The notes: generated by a model not told the origin, from the sequence alone. A stretch of 35,397 nt of DNA from Tepidanaerobacter sp. DTU063 (GCA_001512695.1 LFSJ01000050.1:332-35728), one strand, 5' to 3'; counted from the stretch's first letter, positions 1 to 9,261 are shown. Program-made: numbers and translations.

Positions 1-42
1 GGTATCTAGGGCGATGATGACTTTGCTGTAGTCGTATGACAT
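1..42 (-). CDS. pyrF: Orotidine 5'-phosphate decarboxylase, N-terminal fragment
   Basis: Reading leftwards from an ATG at 42, the 14 visible codons give MSYDYSKVIIALDT. This matches the N-terminus of the OMP decarboxylase family, whose first strand carries the K-x-I-x-A-L-D motif with the substrate-binding Asp. A good Shine-Dalgarno (AAAGGAG) lies about 8 bases before the ATG. The enzyme makes UMP from OMP, the last step of de novo synthesis, and its place downstream of pyrD fits the usual Firmicute order. The gene continues beyond the left edge, so its completeness cannot be judged. The call rests on 14 residues plus context. Confidence 0.85.
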   Translation of the reverse strand, partial: MSYDYSKVIIALDT

Positions 43-457
43 GATATGGCTCCTTTCGAGGGTACTTTATTGTTCAAAAAAACACTCAAGAAATAGGAGA
101 AAAACCTCTTGTTATGATTTTCCCAATACCTGATATTACCTATAATTGCTTTGTGATTTAGCAGATTCCATGTATAAAACCGTTTCTCTTAGGTTGTGAA
201 GATGGAGATAAATGGGCCAACTTAACGGGCGGTCAAAGACTGCACCTACAAGACAAACGGGGTAGATGCAGGGTGCGGGCTGCATGCTGGCATGCACTCT
301 GCAGGATGCCGAATTGCCGTGAACCCCTGCGGAGTACAGGCTCAAGCTTTAGAATAACAGGTCTTGATTTGGGGGAGAGCTGCCACCATTTTCATCAACT
401 TCGATTATATTATCGTCCTGACGCTACATTGAATAAGTTAAAACTAGCTGCCTGCAT
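43..457. other. 415-bp gap between pyrD and pyrF with inverted repeats
   Basis: No convincing gene lies here. An open frame at 136-345 on the minus strand starts at TTG without a ribosome-binding site and is probably spurious. The interval 267-301 can fold: GCAGGGTGC pairs with GCACTCTGC (one wobble), and a GCATGC-TG-GCATGC palindrome sits inside. Close to pyrF, at about 70-105, a weak hairpin (AGG/CCT core, interrupted CAAG/CTTG) is followed on the minus strand by a run of seven T, resembling a weak terminator. The other gaps in this operon are 44 bases, 12 bases and a 4-base overlap, apart from the carB promoter gap, so this long gap is unusual. It could be a degraded insertion or a structured leader for pyrF. 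Confidence 0.5.
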
Positions 458-1375
458 CTATTGGTGGGCGGCGCCGATTAGGTCCTGGAGCTTTGTTTCT
501 TGCAGGTACAGGAAGGTTTTTAGGCCTTCGATTATTTCTATGGGGGCCATTGGGTTTACGAAGTTGGCGGTACCGATGGCCACTGCAGATGCTCCGGCCA
601 GGATGAATTCAACCGCGTCCTGCCAGCTTGTAATGCCGCCCATGCCTATTATGGGCACTTGGACGGCTTCGTAGACTTCCCACACCATGCGCAGGGCCAC
701 GGGTTTTACGGCAGGACCAGAAAGGCCTGCAAAGGTGCGGTGAAACACGGGTTTTGCGCTGTGGATGTCAATTGCCATGCCCAAGAGGGTGTTTATAAGG
801 GAAAGGGCATCTGCTCCGGCGTCAACTGCTGCTTTTGCGATTTCCTGAATATGGGTGACATTTGGAGAGAGCTTTGCAATGATTGGAAGCTGGGTGGCTT
901 CCCGGACAGCTTTTACGACTTCAAAGGCGCTTTGTGGCTCCTGGCCAAAGGCCAGGCCTCCTTTTGCCACATTGGGACAGGATATGTTTATTTCCAATGC
1001 CGCTAGATTTTCAAGGCTTGATAGCTGTTTTGCTATTTTATAGTAATCATCTACCGTATCGCCGGAGATGTTGGCTATCACCGGGACTTTTAGTTGTGAA
1101 AGGCGGGGCCATTCTTCTTCTATAAATTTTTGAACTCCCGGGTTTTCAAGGCCCACGGAGTTTAACATGCCGGCAGGAGTTTCATGTATTCTGGGCGGGG
1201 GATTGCCTTCCCTTGGCAAAAGTGTCAGGCCTTTAGTCACCAAGGCACCCAATTTGTTAATATCGTAAAAATCGCCGTATTCATTGCCGAATCCGAAGGT
1301 CCCGGAGGCAACCATGACAGGGTTTTGCATTTTAATACCGGCAACATTTACTGAGAGGTCGATTTCATGAACCAT
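458..1375 (-). CDS. pyrD: Dihydroorotate dehydrogenase, class 1B catalytic subunit
   Basis: A 305-residue TIM-barrel flavoprotein that oxidises dihydroorotate to orotate. The sequence contains NISCPNV, whose Cys is the catalytic base of class 1 enzymes, an N-terminal NPVMVASGTFGFG segment and the GMGGI FMN-phosphate region near the C-terminus. Class 1B enzymes pass electrons to an FAD/[2Fe-2S] partner, and pyrK lies directly upstream in the operon, 12 bases away. The ATG at 1375 has an AAAGGAG ribosome-binding site. Length and motifs are normal. The enzyme is cytosolic and expected to be NAD-linked rather than quinone-linked. Confidence 0.96.
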   Translation of the reverse strand: MVHEIDLSVNVAGIKMQNPVMVASGTFGFGNEYGDFYDINKLGALVTKGLTLLPREGNPPPRIHETPAGMLNSVGLENPGVQKFIEEEWPRLSQLKVPVIANISGDTVDDYYKIAKQLSSLENLAALEINISCPNVAKGGLAFGQEPQSAFEVVKAVREATQLPIIAKLSPNVTHIQEIAKAAVDAGADALSLINTLLGMAIDIHSAKPVFHRTFAGLSGPAVKPVALRMVWEVYEAVQVPIIGMGGITSWQDAVEFILAGASAVAIGTANFVNPMAPIEIIEGLKTFLYLQETKLQDLIGAAHQ

Positions 1376-1387
1376 CTTTATTCTCCT

Positions 1388-2185
1388 TTATGTCAGCTCT
1401 ATTTCGCCGGCCTCGAAAACCGGCCCGTCCTTGCAAACCTTTTTATAAGCTCCCTGGGAAGATTTCACGGAGCATCCCAGGCATGCGCCTACGCCGCAGG
1501 CCATGCGTTCCTCCATGGAAAAGTATGCAGTTATGTCTTCAGCTGAGGCAATGTCCTTTAGGCCGGCCAGCATAGGCCTTGGCCCGCAGGCATAAATTAC
1601 GAGCTTTGATTTGTCCTGGCATTGCTCCAGATATTCTTTTAAGAGTGCTGTGGGAAAACATTTATTGCCCAAAGAACCGTCATCCGTGCAAATTTCTAGC
1701 TCGATTCCCAGTGACTCAAAAAACTCTATGCCGAAGGCTTCCTGCTTGGTTTCAAAGCCCAAGAATACTTTAGGCATGGGACAAAAAGTCTCTTTTACGA
1801 CACTCTTAGCGAGAAATAAAAGTGGTGCAACGCCAATCCCACCACCTACTATAACAGGAGTCTGGCCTTCATCCGGCATGGGAAAGCCCTGGCCAAGGGG
1901 CCCGATTATGTCTAAGCTGTCCCCCGGCCTCTTTCTGCAAAGCAGCTGAGTCCCCTGGCCCACTACCCTGTATATGATCTTTATGTTGCCAGTCTTTTTG
2001 TCCGCATCGGCTATGCTTATGGGCCTGCGAAGCAGGGGCGACAGGGAATCCGTGCAGCGGATGTGCAGAAATTGTCCGGGCCGTGCAGCTTCTGCCGTTT
2101 CGGCCGACTGGATTTCCATGAGGTAGATATCCGGGGCAATTTGAGTGTTCTGCATTATACTTGCAAAGGTAACTTGGGCGCTCAA
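1388..2185 (-). CDS. pyrK: Dihydroorotate dehydrogenase electron-transfer subunit (FAD, 2Fe-2S)
   Basis: A 265-residue ferredoxin-reductase-like protein that shuttles electrons from PyrD to NAD+. The RRPISIAD motif binds FAD, GGGIGVAPL fits the NAD-binding loop, and the C-terminal CGVGACLGC segment with a further Cys in KKVCKDGP supplies the four [2Fe-2S] ligands. The start is taken as TTG at 2185 because a GGGGG-type ribosome-binding site lies about 8 bases before it. The first internal ATG (residue 11) has no such site. The gene sits 44 bases after carB and 12 bases before pyrD, so it is almost certainly cotranscribed with both. Confidence 0.95.
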   Translation of the reverse strand: MSAQVTFASIMQNTQIAPDIYLMEIQSAETAEAARPGQFLHIRCTDSLSPLLRRPISIADADKKTGNIKIIYRVVGQGTQLLCRKRPGDSLDIIGPLGQGFPMPDEGQTPVIVGGGIGVAPLLFLAKSVVKETFCPMPKVFLGFETKQEAFGIEFFESLGIELEICTDDGSLGNKCFPTALLKEYLEQCQDKSKLVIYACGPRPMLAGLKDIASAEDITAYFSMEERMACGVGACLGCSVKSSQGAYKKVCKDGPVFEAGEIELT

Positions 2186-2229
2186 CAGGCAGCCCCCTTT
2201 CTTGAGTTATAGTCAAATATGTTAAAAAC

Positions 2230-5200
2230 TTAGTGCCTGGCAACGAGGGGTTGGCAGCTGATGGAGGTGGCTTCGATAACCTTGTAGAGGGCTTTGGCCG
2301 TATCCAGGGAGGTTAAGCATGGAATGCCGTCTTCGGCTGCCACCCTGCGTATTTTAAAGCCGTCCCTTTGGGGGGCCTTGCCCCTGGTCAATGTGTTTAT
2401 TATCATGTCGATTTTCTTTTGTCTCAATAGGTCTATGATGTTAGGGGAACCTTCCTCCACCTTGTTTACGAATTCGGCAGGAACCCCAACTGCCTTTAGG
2501 GCCTTTGCGGTGCCGTTGGTGGCATATATCTTAAATCCCAGCTCCCAAAACTTTTTCAGGAGCTTCACGGCTTCATCTTTATCCCTGTCGGCAATTGTGG
2601 CCAGGATGGCTCCATCCGTCGGCACCGTAAGTCCCGAACCGGCAAAGGCCTTGTAAAGGGCCTTTTCGAAATTCCGCTCCATGCCCAACACTTCACCGGT
2701 AGACTTCATTTCTGGTCCCAGGGAGGGCTCTACCATGCGGAGCTTGGAAAAGGAAAATACGGGAGCCTTCACCGCCACAAAATCAGGTTTATCTGCCAAT
2801 CCCCCCTTGTAGCCCAATTGGGTTAAGCTTGCTCCCAGGGCTATCTTTGTGGCTATGTTTACCATCGGGATGCCGGTTATCTTACTCATGTAAGGCACCG
2901 TCCGGCTAGAGCGGGGATTGACTTCGATGATGAAAACCTCGTCGTCTTCTACTACAAACTGTATGTTTATCAAGCCCTTTACCGCAAGCCTCTGGGCTAT
3001 GCGGGTGGTGTAATCCACTACTTTCTCCACGGCAGCTTTGCTCAAGGTCTGATGGGGGTATACCGCTATGCTGTCCCCCGAATGGATACCGGCCCGCTCT
3101 ATGTGTTCCATTATGCCGGGAATGAGCACTTCGCTGCCGTCACTTACAGCATCGACTTCCACTTCGATGCCGGCTATATACCTGTCGATCAGCACCGGCT
3201 TTTCGCTGGAAGCCTCCACGGCAGTCTCCATGTAACTCTTTAGTTCTTTTTTGTTATACACGATTTCCATGGCCCTTCCCCCGAGGACGTAGGAGGGTCT
3301 CACCAGCATGGGAAAGCCTATGTCATCTGCCTTGGCCAGCGCTTCTTCCACGCAGCGGGCAGCGGTGGCCTTCGGCCGGGGAATTCCAAGTTCACTCAAC
3401 AGTTCATCGAACTTCTCCCTATCTTCTGCCAGGTCTATGGATTTGACATCGGTACCTAAAATCTTGACACCCTGATTGTGCAGGGCTGCCGCCAGGTTGA
3501 TGGCGGTCTGTCCGCCAAACTGGACAATCACACCCAGAGGCTTTTCTCTTTCGATGATGGCCATTACATCTTCTAAATAAAGGGGCTCAAAGTACAGCCG
3601 GTCTGCCGTGTTAAAGTCGGTGCTCACCGTTTCCGGGTTGTTGTTGATTATAACAGTCCTGTACCCGGCCTCTTTGGCCGCCCATACCGAGTGGACGGAA
3701 CAGTAGTCAAATTCGATGCCCTGGCCAATGCGGATAGGGCCGGAGCCAAGGATGATAACAGACGGCACATCCTGCAGGTCTGCCCCATTTTCCCCATTAT
3801 AGGATGAGTAAAAGTAGGGCAAGGCTGATGAAGGCGCCGATGGACAGGTGTTTACGGCATTGTAGGCGGGCAAAATTTCCTTGTCTTTCCGCATATTCTT
3901 TATGTCTTTTTCGCTCTTGCCCGTTAAATCTGCAATGAGCCGGTCGGGAAACTGCATGGCCTTTGTCTCTTTTAAAAGCTGGGGCGATATGCTTTCCTCT
4001 GCCAGCCGTTTTTCCATCTCGACGATATTTTGTATTTTATTAATAAAGAATTTGTCGATTTTGCTTAAATCGTGTATTTCATCTACCGTCAGGCCCTGCC
4101 GCAGCCCTTCGGCCACGGCAAAGAGCCGCTCATCTGTGGCCTTTGAAATCTTGTACTTGATGGTGTCTAAATCCGCATCTTTCAGGCTCTTTAGCTGCAG
4201 GCCGATAATTCCCTGTTCTAAAGACCTGGCCGCCTTCATGAGGGCCCCCTCGAGATTTTTGTCAATGGCCATGACCTCCCCGGTGGCCTTCATCTGAGTG
4301 CCTAAAAACCTGTCGGCGTCCACAAACTTGTCAAAGGGCCAGCGGGGCATCTTTACGACTACGTAGTCAAGCGACGGCTCGTAGTAGGCGCTGCCGACGC
4401 CGTTGACGGGATTTTTTATCTCATCCAGGGCCAGGCCCGTTGCGATTTTGGCGGTAACCTTTGCGATGGGGTAGCCGGCAGCCTTGGAGGCCAAGGCACT
4501 GGAACGGCTCACCCGCGGATTTACTTCGATGACATAGTACTTGCCCGTAGAGGAATCCAGGGCAAACTGTACGTTGCAGCCCCCTTCAATGCCGAGGGCC
4601 CGGATTATTTTAAAGGATGCTCTTTTCAGCTTCTCGTATTCATCCTTGGTCAGGGTCTGGGATGGTGCTACGACCACGCTGTCCCCCGTGTGAATTCCAA
4701 CAGGGTCGATGTTTTCCATGTCGCAGACGCATATGCACTGGTCCTTTCGGTCCCGAATGATCTCAAACTCAACTTCCTTCAAGCCCAAGAGGCTCTTTTC
4801 GAGTAGGACCTGGTGGATGCGGCTGAGCCTTAGGCCGTTGTAGGTTATCTCCATCAGTTCTTCCTCTGTATTTGCCACGCCGCCGCCGGTGCCACCAAGA
4901 GTATAGGCAGGCCGGACGATTAAAGGCAGTCCCACTTCCCTGGCAAAGGCCCTGGCCTCTTCCAGGCTGTGAACTATCCGGCTGTCGGGCACCGGTTCGT
5001 TGATTTCCTCCATGAGTTTTTTAAAGAGTTCCCGGTCCTCCGCTTTTTTTATGGAGGTTAAGGGCGTCCCCAAGAGCTTTACGCCTTCCCTGTGCAGGAT
5101 GCCCTTTTCCGCCAGTTCCACGGCCAAGTTTAAGCCTACCTGGCCCCCCAAGGTGGGCAAAAGGCCGTCAGGCCTTTCCCGGCGCAAGATCTTGGCTGCA

Positions 5201-5418
5201 AATTCCAGGGTCAGGGGCTCTATATATATTTTGTCCGCTATATGTGAATCGGTCATGATGGTAGCAGGATTGCTGTTAATTAAGATTACCTCATAGCCTT
5301 CTTCCCTGAGGGACAGGCAGGCCTGGGTGCCGGCATAGTCGAATTCTGCCGCCTGGCCGATTACAATCGGCCCCGAACCGATAACCATGATTTTTTTGAT
5401 AGTCTTATCTTTAGGCAT
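2230..5418 (-). CDS. carB: Carbamoyl-phosphate synthase, large subunit
   Basis: A 1062-residue protein of normal family length. It has two homologous ATP-grasp halves (about residues 1-400 and 550-930), each opening with a GSGPI-x-IGQ motif, a linking oligomerisation region, and a C-terminal MGS-like allosteric domain (about 930-1062). It makes carbamoyl phosphate for pyrimidine and arginine synthesis using ammonia supplied by the glutaminase subunit CarA. carA is not beside it, although it normally precedes carB, and must be elsewhere if present. The ATG has an AAGGAAGGGAG ribosome-binding site. The gene has its own promoter and ARG-box-like operators in the gap upstream, so it may be expressed both from the pyr promoter and separately under arginine control. 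Confidence 0.97.
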   Translation of the reverse strand: MPKDKTIKKIMVIGSGPIVIGQAAEFDYAGTQACLSLREEGYEVILINSNPATIMTDSHIADKIYIEPLTLEFAAKILRRERPDGLLPTLGGQVGLNLAVELAEKGILHREGVKLLGTPLTSIKKAEDRELFKKLMEEINEPVPDSRIVHSLEEARAFAREVGLPLIVRPAYTLGGTGGGVANTEEELMEITYNGLRLSRIHQVLLEKSLLGLKEVEFEIIRDRKDQCICVCDMENIDPVGIHTGDSVVVAPSQTLTKDEYEKLKRASFKIIRALGIEGGCNVQFALDSSTGKYYVIEVNPRVSRSSALASKAAGYPIAKVTAKIATGLALDEIKNPVNGVGSAYYEPSLDYVVVKMPRWPFDKFVDADRFLGTQMKATGEVMAIDKNLEGALMKAARSLEQGIIGLQLKSLKDADLDTIKYKISKATDERLFAVAEGLRQGLTVDEIHDLSKIDKFFINKIQNIVEMEKRLAEESISPQLLKETKAMQFPDRLIADLTGKSEKDIKNMRKDKEILPAYNAVNTCPSAPSSALPYFYSSYNGENGADLQDVPSVIILGSGPIRIGQGIEFDYCSVHSVWAAKEAGYRTVIINNNPETVSTDFNTADRLYFEPLYLEDVMAIIEREKPLGVIVQFGGQTAINLAAALHNQGVKILGTDVKSIDLAEDREKFDELLSELGIPRPKATAARCVEEALAKADDIGFPMLVRPSYVLGGRAMEIVYNKKELKSYMETAVEASSEKPVLIDRYIAGIEVEVDAVSDGSEVLIPGIMEHIERAGIHSGDSIAVYPHQTLSKAAVEKVVDYTTRIAQRLAVKGLINIQFVVEDDEVFIIEVNPRSSRTVPYMSKITGIPMVNIATKIALGASLTQLGYKGGLADKPDFVAVKAPVFSFSKLRMVEPSLGPEMKSTGEVLGMERNFEKALYKAFAGSGLTVPTDGAILATIADRDKDEAVKLLKKFWELGFKIYATNGTAKALKAVGVPAEFVNKVEEGSPNIIDLLRQKKIDMIINTLTRGKAPQRDGFKIRRVAAEDGIPCLTSLDTAKALYKVIEATSISCQPLVARH

Positions 5419-5461
5419 AACAAATCTCCCTTCCTAAAGGCCCATGCGCTAAAATCGTATT

Positions 5462-5537
5462 CGTATATTTATTCATTATATTGTATTTTAACACGATATT
5501 TTCCGTATATCAATACATATTTTTGTATATTTATTCA
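5462..5537 (-). promoter_or_regulatory. carB promoter overlaid by a putative ArgR (ARG-box) operator array
   Basis: On the minus strand, TTGATA (5508-5513), a 17-base spacer and TAAAAT (5485-5490) form a near-consensus sigma-A promoter. The 14-base word ATGAATAAATATAC occurs twice, and the matching ARG-like boxes are TGAATAAATATACA at 5524-5537 and TGAATAAATATACG at 5462-5475. They resemble the ARG consensus TGAATWWWWATTCA with one and two mismatches. Two weaker boxes, TGTATTGATATACG (5504-5517) and CGTGTTAAAATACA (5482-5495), lie 20 bases from each, over the -35 and -10. Centres are spaced 20, 22 and 20 bases, close to the 21-base spacing of tandem ARG boxes. Repression by an ArgR/AhrC protein is inferred. 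Confidence 0.65.
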
Positions 5538-6818
5538 TCACATTTCCGAATACGCACTTTTGCCGTCCACTATGGTCATGACCGCCTTGCCTTTTAATTT
5601 AAAACCGTGGAAAGGAGTGTTTCGGCCTTTGGAGAAAAATTTGTCTTTATCCACCGTCCATTCCCGCTCCAAATCTATTACGGTAATATCTGCGGGTCCT
5701 CCTACCTTAAGTGTTCCCATGTCAAGGCCTAATACTTTGGCAGGACCCACCGTCATTTTTTCGATGACCGTGTTTAAGGGAATGCCATTTTCCCCTACTA
5801 CTTTTGTCAAGATAACTCCAAGGGCAGTTTCAAGGCCTATCAGGCCAAAAGCCGCCTTGTCAAATTCCAGGTCTTTTTCGTCTATGTGGTGGGGCGCATG
5901 GTCTGTGGCGATGGCATCTACGGTGCCGTCCTTTAAGCCTTCCAGGAGTGCCTCTAGGTCCTCTTTCGTCCGAAGGGGCGGATTTACTTTTGCATTGGTG
6001 TCATAGTCCATTACCGCTTCCTCGGTGAGGGTAAGATGGTGCGGTGTAACTTCACAGGAAACCTTTACTCCTTCCCGCTTTGCCCATCGCACAAGTTCCA
6101 CTGAACCCCTTGTGCTTATGTGGGCTATGTGAACGGGGGTTTTCATTTCTCTGGCCAGCAAGATGTCCCTAGCCACCATTATCTCTTCACAGGCACTGGG
6201 TATTCCCATGAGGCCCAGCAGGGTGGATACGCGGCCTTCGTTGATCTGGCCCCCTTCAAAAAGGCTGGGATCTTCACAGTGGTCGATGATCAGCCTGTCG
6301 AACATGGCCGCATAGACCATGGCCTTTCGCATCAAGGAGGCACTTGCCACGGGCTTACCGTCGTCGGAAAAGGCTACCGCTCCTGCCCTGGCCATGTCTC
6401 CCATCTCGGTAATCTCCTCACCCTTTTGGCCCTTGGTCACGCAGCCTATGGGGAGGACTTTTACCTTTCCCACCTTTGAAGCTTTGGATTTCACGTATTC
6501 GATAAGGGAACTGTTGTCTAAGGGCGGGTTGGTGTTGGGCATGCAGGCCACCGCGGTAAAGCCTCCGGCAGCGGCGCTCATGCTGCCCGACTCTATATCT
6601 TCCTTGTATTCGTAGCCGGGGTCTCTAAAGTGAACGTGCATATCTATTAGACCGGGAGTTGCTAGCTTTCCCGAAAGGTCGATTATCTCTGTATCGCTTA
6701 TATTTATATCCGGCTTAATCTCTGCGATTTTACCATCTACTATTAGAATGTCCATTATGGCATCAAAATTTTGGCCGGGGTCTAAAAGCCTTGCTCCCTT
6801 TAAAAGTGTTTTCATCAT
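5538..6818 (-). CDS. pyrC: Dihydroorotase, class I
   Basis: A 426-residue amidohydrolase that cyclises carbamoyl-aspartate to dihydroorotate. His61 and His63 in [10 protein letters not shown] begin the zinc site, CMPNTNPP is typical of class I dihydroorotases, and HISTRGS and ATDHAPHH carry later metal or catalytic residues. The gene begins with two consecutive ATG codons behind AGGAGG. The first ATG overlaps the pyrB stop by four bases (ATGA), so the two are probably translationally coupled. In class I systems the enzyme often associates with aspartate transcarbamoylase. A 119-bp gap with its own promoter follows before carB. Confidence 0.97.
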   Translation of the reverse strand: MMKTLLKGARLLDPGQNFDAIMDILIVDGKIAEIKPDINISDTEIIDLSGKLATPGLIDMHVHFRDPGYEYKEDIESGSMSAAAGGFTAVACMPNTNPPLDNSSLIEYVKSKASKVGKVKVLPIGCVTKGQKGEEITEMGDMARAGAVAFSDDGKPVASASLMRKAMVYAAMFDRLIIDHCEDPSLFEGGQINEGRVSTLLGLMGIPSACEEIMVARDILLAREMKTPVHIAHISTRGSVELVRWAKREGVKVSCEVTPHHLTLTEEAVMDYDTNAKVNPPLRTKEDLEALLEGLKDGTVDAIATDHAPHHIDEKDLEFDKAAFGLIGLETALGVILTKVVGENGIPLNTVIEKMTVGPAKVLGLDMGTLKVGGPADITVIDLEREWTVDKDKFFSKGRNTPFHGFKLKGKAVMTIVDGKSAYSEM

Positions 6819-7735
6819 CGGCTTCCTCCTATCAGATGGTATAGTACCGACATGCGCACGGCGACGCCGCTTCTCACCTGCTGGTTGATGACGGATTGGG
6901 GCCCGTCGATTATTTCAGATGTAAGCTCGATTCCACGATTGACGGGGCCGGGATGCAGCAGTAGGGCGTCGGGCCTGGCCAGGGCCAGCTTGTCCCTGTT
7001 TAGGCCGAAAAGCCTGGCGTACTCCCTTATAGTGGGGAAAAGGGCCTTCTGCTGCCGTTCCAGCTGAATCCGAAGGGCGATTACTACGTCTGCATCTTTG
7101 ACGGCCTCTTCAATTGTCTCGGCCAGCTTTGCTCCCGTCTGTTCAATGTCCGGGAGCATCAGGGTGCTGGGGCCAGCCACATAAACTTCCGAGCCCATTT
7201 TCGTAAAGCCGAAGATGTTTGACCTGGCCACGCGGCTGTGAAGTATATCGCCTATTATGGCAACTTTCAGGCCCGACAGGGTCCCCTTCCTTTCCCTCAC
7301 CGTAAGCATGTCAAGCAAAGCCTGGGTGGGATGTTCATGGGTGCCGTCACCTGCGTTTATCACCGATGCTGAAACATGGCGGGTCAAATAACTTGCCGCC
7401 CCCGAGCTGCTGTGCCTGATTATAACGGCATCTACCCCCATCATCTCTAGGGTTTTGGCGGTATCCTTTAAGCTCTCACCCTTTCGCACACTGCTTGCAG
7501 AAGATGTAAAGTTGATGGTGTCGGCGCTGAGGTATTTGCCTGCAAGCTCAAAGGAAGTCCGGGTCCTGGTACTGGGTTCGTAAAAGAGGTTCACTATGGA
7601 TTTTCCCCGGAGGGTGGGAACCTTTTTTACGTCCCTGTCCATGATTTCTTTAAAGGATTCCGCAGTATCAAGGAGAAGTTCGATATCGGATTTTTTCACA
7701 TTTTCAAGGCCCAAGAGGTGTTTTTGGCTGAGCAT
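6815..7735 (-). CDS. pyrB: Aspartate carbamoyltransferase, catalytic subunit
   Basis: A 306-residue transferase that condenses carbamoyl phosphate with aspartate, the committed step of pyrimidine synthesis. The carbamoyl-phosphate loop STRTR is at residues 55-59, and HPTQALLD and HPGPVNRG are the expected substrate-binding segments. No regulatory pyrI gene follows, so feedback control probably falls to the RNA leader, as in Bacillus. The ATG lies behind a strong GGAGGAG site only about 20 bases after the second leader terminator. It is the first structural gene of the operon. Confidence 0.97.
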   Translation of the reverse strand: MLSQKHLLGLENVKKSDIELLLDTAESFKEIMDRDVKKVPTLRGKSIVNLFYEPSTRTRTSFELAGKYLSADTINFTSSASSVRKGESLKDTAKTLEMMGVDAVIIRHSSSGAASYLTRHVSASVINAGDGTHEHPTQALLDMLTVRERKGTLSGLKVAIIGDILHSRVARSNIFGFTKMGSEVYVAGPSTLMLPDIEQTGAKLAETIEEAVKDADVVIALRIQLERQQKALFPTIREYARLFGLNRDKLALARPDALLLHPGPVNRGIELTSEIIDGPQSVINQQVRSGVAVRMSVLYHLIGGSR

Positions 7736-7764
7736 AAAGCTCCTCCTTCCAAGTTAAGTTTACT

Positions 7765-7791
7765 AAAAAACCCTGCCCAGTAAGGGCAGGG
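7765..7791 (-). terminator. Second intrinsic terminator in the pyr leader
   Basis: On the minus strand a perfect 8-bp stem (CCCTGCCC/GGGCAGGG) with a 5-base loop is followed by six T. It lies between the PyrR-linked terminator and the pyrB ribosome-binding site. No second PyrR-type loop is visible, so what relieves it is unknown. Confidence 0.85.
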
Positions 7792-7841
7792 TAGGTTTGG
7801 GGAATTTTCCGCATAAGTATGGCAGCTAAGCTGAGTTTATC

Positions 7842-7872
7842 AAAAAAGCCTTTTTCCGAGGCGGAAAAAGGC
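7842..7872 (-). terminator. First intrinsic terminator of the pyr leader (PyrR attenuator)
   Basis: A perfect 11-bp stem (GCCTTTTTCCG/CGGAAAAAGGC) with a 3-base loop is followed by a run of six T in the direction of pyrB transcription. It lies about 40 bases after the PyrR-binding hairpin, the usual layout of a Bacillus-type pyr attenuator. Confidence 0.92.
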
Positions 7873-7912
7873 ATTCGTGTCCCTAGAAGTTGCTGCAAGT
7901 TCTCATGCGCTT

Positions 7913-7948
7913 AACCTTCCCGGCCTCACTGGACCAGATTTAAAGGTT
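7913..7948 (-). promoter_or_regulatory. PyrR-binding anti-antiterminator hairpin
   Basis: The transcript folds with AACCTT/AAGGTT as the outer stem and CTGG/CCGG as the inner stem, presenting the loop GGTCCAGTGAGGCC. This matches the known PyrR recognition pattern ARUCCNGNGAGGYU closely. In the established mechanism, PyrR with bound UMP stabilises this hairpin, prevents the antiterminator and allows the downstream terminator to form. pyrR itself is not in the window. Confidence 0.88.
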
Positions 7949-7970
7949 GCTTTCAGTTTTTATTTTTTTA

Positions 7971-7999
7971 AATATATCACAGCAAAGAAGCCTTGTCAA
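7971..7999 (-). promoter_or_regulatory. Promoter of the pyr operon
   Basis: TTGACA (7994-7999) and TATATT (7971-7976) are separated by exactly 17 bases on the minus strand. The -35 box overlaps the stop codon of the upstream asparaginase gene (7996-7998). The predicted start leaves a leader of roughly 230 bases before pyrB. Confidence 0.85.
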
Positions 8000-8994
8000 A
8001 TATTTTTCATCATCAGTCTAACTAAGACAGCTTCCCGGGTCATGTCGCCGGTGGAGATGGCACCGGCCTTGAGCGCCCTTTGGCCAACTTCATACCTGGT
8101 CAAATCAGCCCCTTCAAAGGGCACCTGTGTAGTAACGGCAACGGTGATCCCTGCCGCTATCAATTCCTCAATTGCGGGAATCAAATTCCTGGGCTCTCGA
8201 AAGCAGACTCCCCCCATGCCAAAAGCCTCGATGAGCAGCGAATGATAGCCCCTGTCCTTTGCATATAGCAGTACATCGGGCTCCATGCCAGGGTAAAGTT
8301 TGATAAGCAGCACCTGCGGGTCAATGGCATCGTAAATTACGGCATCTTTGGCTTGGTCGCTATCATCGATTTGGCCTTCGCCTTTCAGCAGTTTCTGCCA
8401 GATACCTTCGAGCCTAGCTCTCTCTCTTCGCAAAAGCTCTTTGTCCCAGCGGATATCGCTTTCAACAAAACCCACTTCCGCTGCATTGATGCTGGCAAAG
8501 GCATCAATGCTCTCGGTCTTTACCTTGGAAGCCCTGTCCCCCATAATGATTTTGCCGCCGAATACCACGAATACCCCGGCCTGTCCCGAGACGGCCACCT
8601 TAAAGCTGTCAATGAGATTGCGAGCAGCATCGCTTTCCTCTTCTCCTATGGACCTTTGGGAACCGGTAATAATAACCGGCTTTTTTAAGTGTGTGAGCAT
8701 ATAGGTCAAAGCCGAAGAAGTGTATGCCAGGGTATCGGTGCCATGGGCGATGACCGCACCGTCACAGCTTGCCAGGGCTTCCAGGGTCTTTTTGGCTATT
8801 ACTGGCCAGTCCTCAGGCTGCATATTGGAACTGTCGATGTTCATAATGAGATGGCCCTCAATTTCGGCAATACTAGAAAGCTCGGGTACCAAGTCTAGCA
8901 TCTCTTTTTCCGTAAAGGCAGGCCGCAAGCCTTCAGGAGTCGGGACACTAGCGATAGTGCCGCCCGTAGCTATAAATGCAATTTTCCTTTTCAC
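7996..8994 (-). CDS. ansA: L-asparaginase, type I (AnsA-like)
   Basis: A protein of about 332 residues that hydrolyses asparagine to aspartate and ammonia. The N-terminal ATGGTIAS contains the nucleophile Thr, HGTDTLAYTS holds the second catalytic Thr-Asp pair, and TGSQRSIGEEESDAARN is the conserved block with the catalytic Lys replaced by Arg-Ser context, so the exact Lys position should be checked by alignment. I prefer the GTG start at 8994: the in-frame ATG at 9009 coincides with the GGAGGT site that serves the GTG eight bases later. No signal peptide is seen, in keeping with cytosolic type I enzymes. It lies directly before the pyr operon on the same strand with no separate terminator, so read-through would pass the PyrR attenuator. 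Its product aspartate is a PyrB substrate. Confidence 0.9.
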   Translation of the reverse strand: MKRKIAFIATGGTIASVPTPEGLRPAFTEKEMLDLVPELSSIAEIEGHLIMNIDSSNMQPEDWPVIAKKTLEALASCDGAVIAHGTDTLAYTSSALTYMLTHLKKPVIITGSQRSIGEEESDAARNLIDSFKVAVSGQAGVFVVFGGKIIMGDRASKVKTESIDAFASINAAEVGFVESDIRWDKELLRRERARLEGIWQKLLKGEGQIDDSDQAKDAVIYDAIDPQVLLIKLYPGMEPDVLLYAKDRGYHSLLIEAFGMGGVCFREPRNLIPAIEELIAAGITVAVTTQVPFEGADLTRYEVGQRALKAGAISTGDMTREAVLVRLMMKNI

Positions 8995-9149
8995 GGTTGT
9001 TACCTCCATCTTGCATGGGTTATATCTTAGTTCTCCACAGAATCAATTATTCCTCCTGCAATAAACATGTAATATTGTGAATTATGTAAGTAGTGCAGCT
9101 ATATCGTTAGTTGGGACATATAAACATATGAAAAATATTGTGATTTCAT

Positions 9150-9178
9150 TTGCAATTAAATAAACGGAGTAATATAAT
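9150..9178 (+). promoter_or_regulatory. Promoter of the AbgT-family transporter gene
   Basis: TTGCAA (9150-9155) and TATAAT (9173-9178) are separated by 17 bases on the plus strand, about 85 bases before the transporter start. The divergent asparaginase promoter must also lie in this 267-bp region but no clear match is seen for it. Confidence 0.7.
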
Positions 9179-9261
9179 CTTTTATGTAAGTGAAGGGAGG
9201 GACAAAGTTCGTATAACTAATCATCTGAATCAAAATTTTACATTAAAGGAGATGAATTATC

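Noticed and set aside
136-345. A 69-codon open frame on the minus strand between pyrD and pyrF
   Set aside because: It starts at TTG without a ribosome-binding site, its composition is unlike the neighbouring genes, and part of it is an inverted repeat.
7704-7898. A 64-codon frame spanning both pyr leader terminators, as a possible leader peptide
   Set aside because: It has no clear ribosome-binding site and its codons are set by terminator stems. I keep it only as a possibility within the double-terminator finding.
9020-9046. A nine-codon TTG frame (with one Trp codon) behind a strong AGGAGG upstream of ansA
   Set aside because: No attenuator hairpin follows it, so a leader-peptide mechanism has no support.
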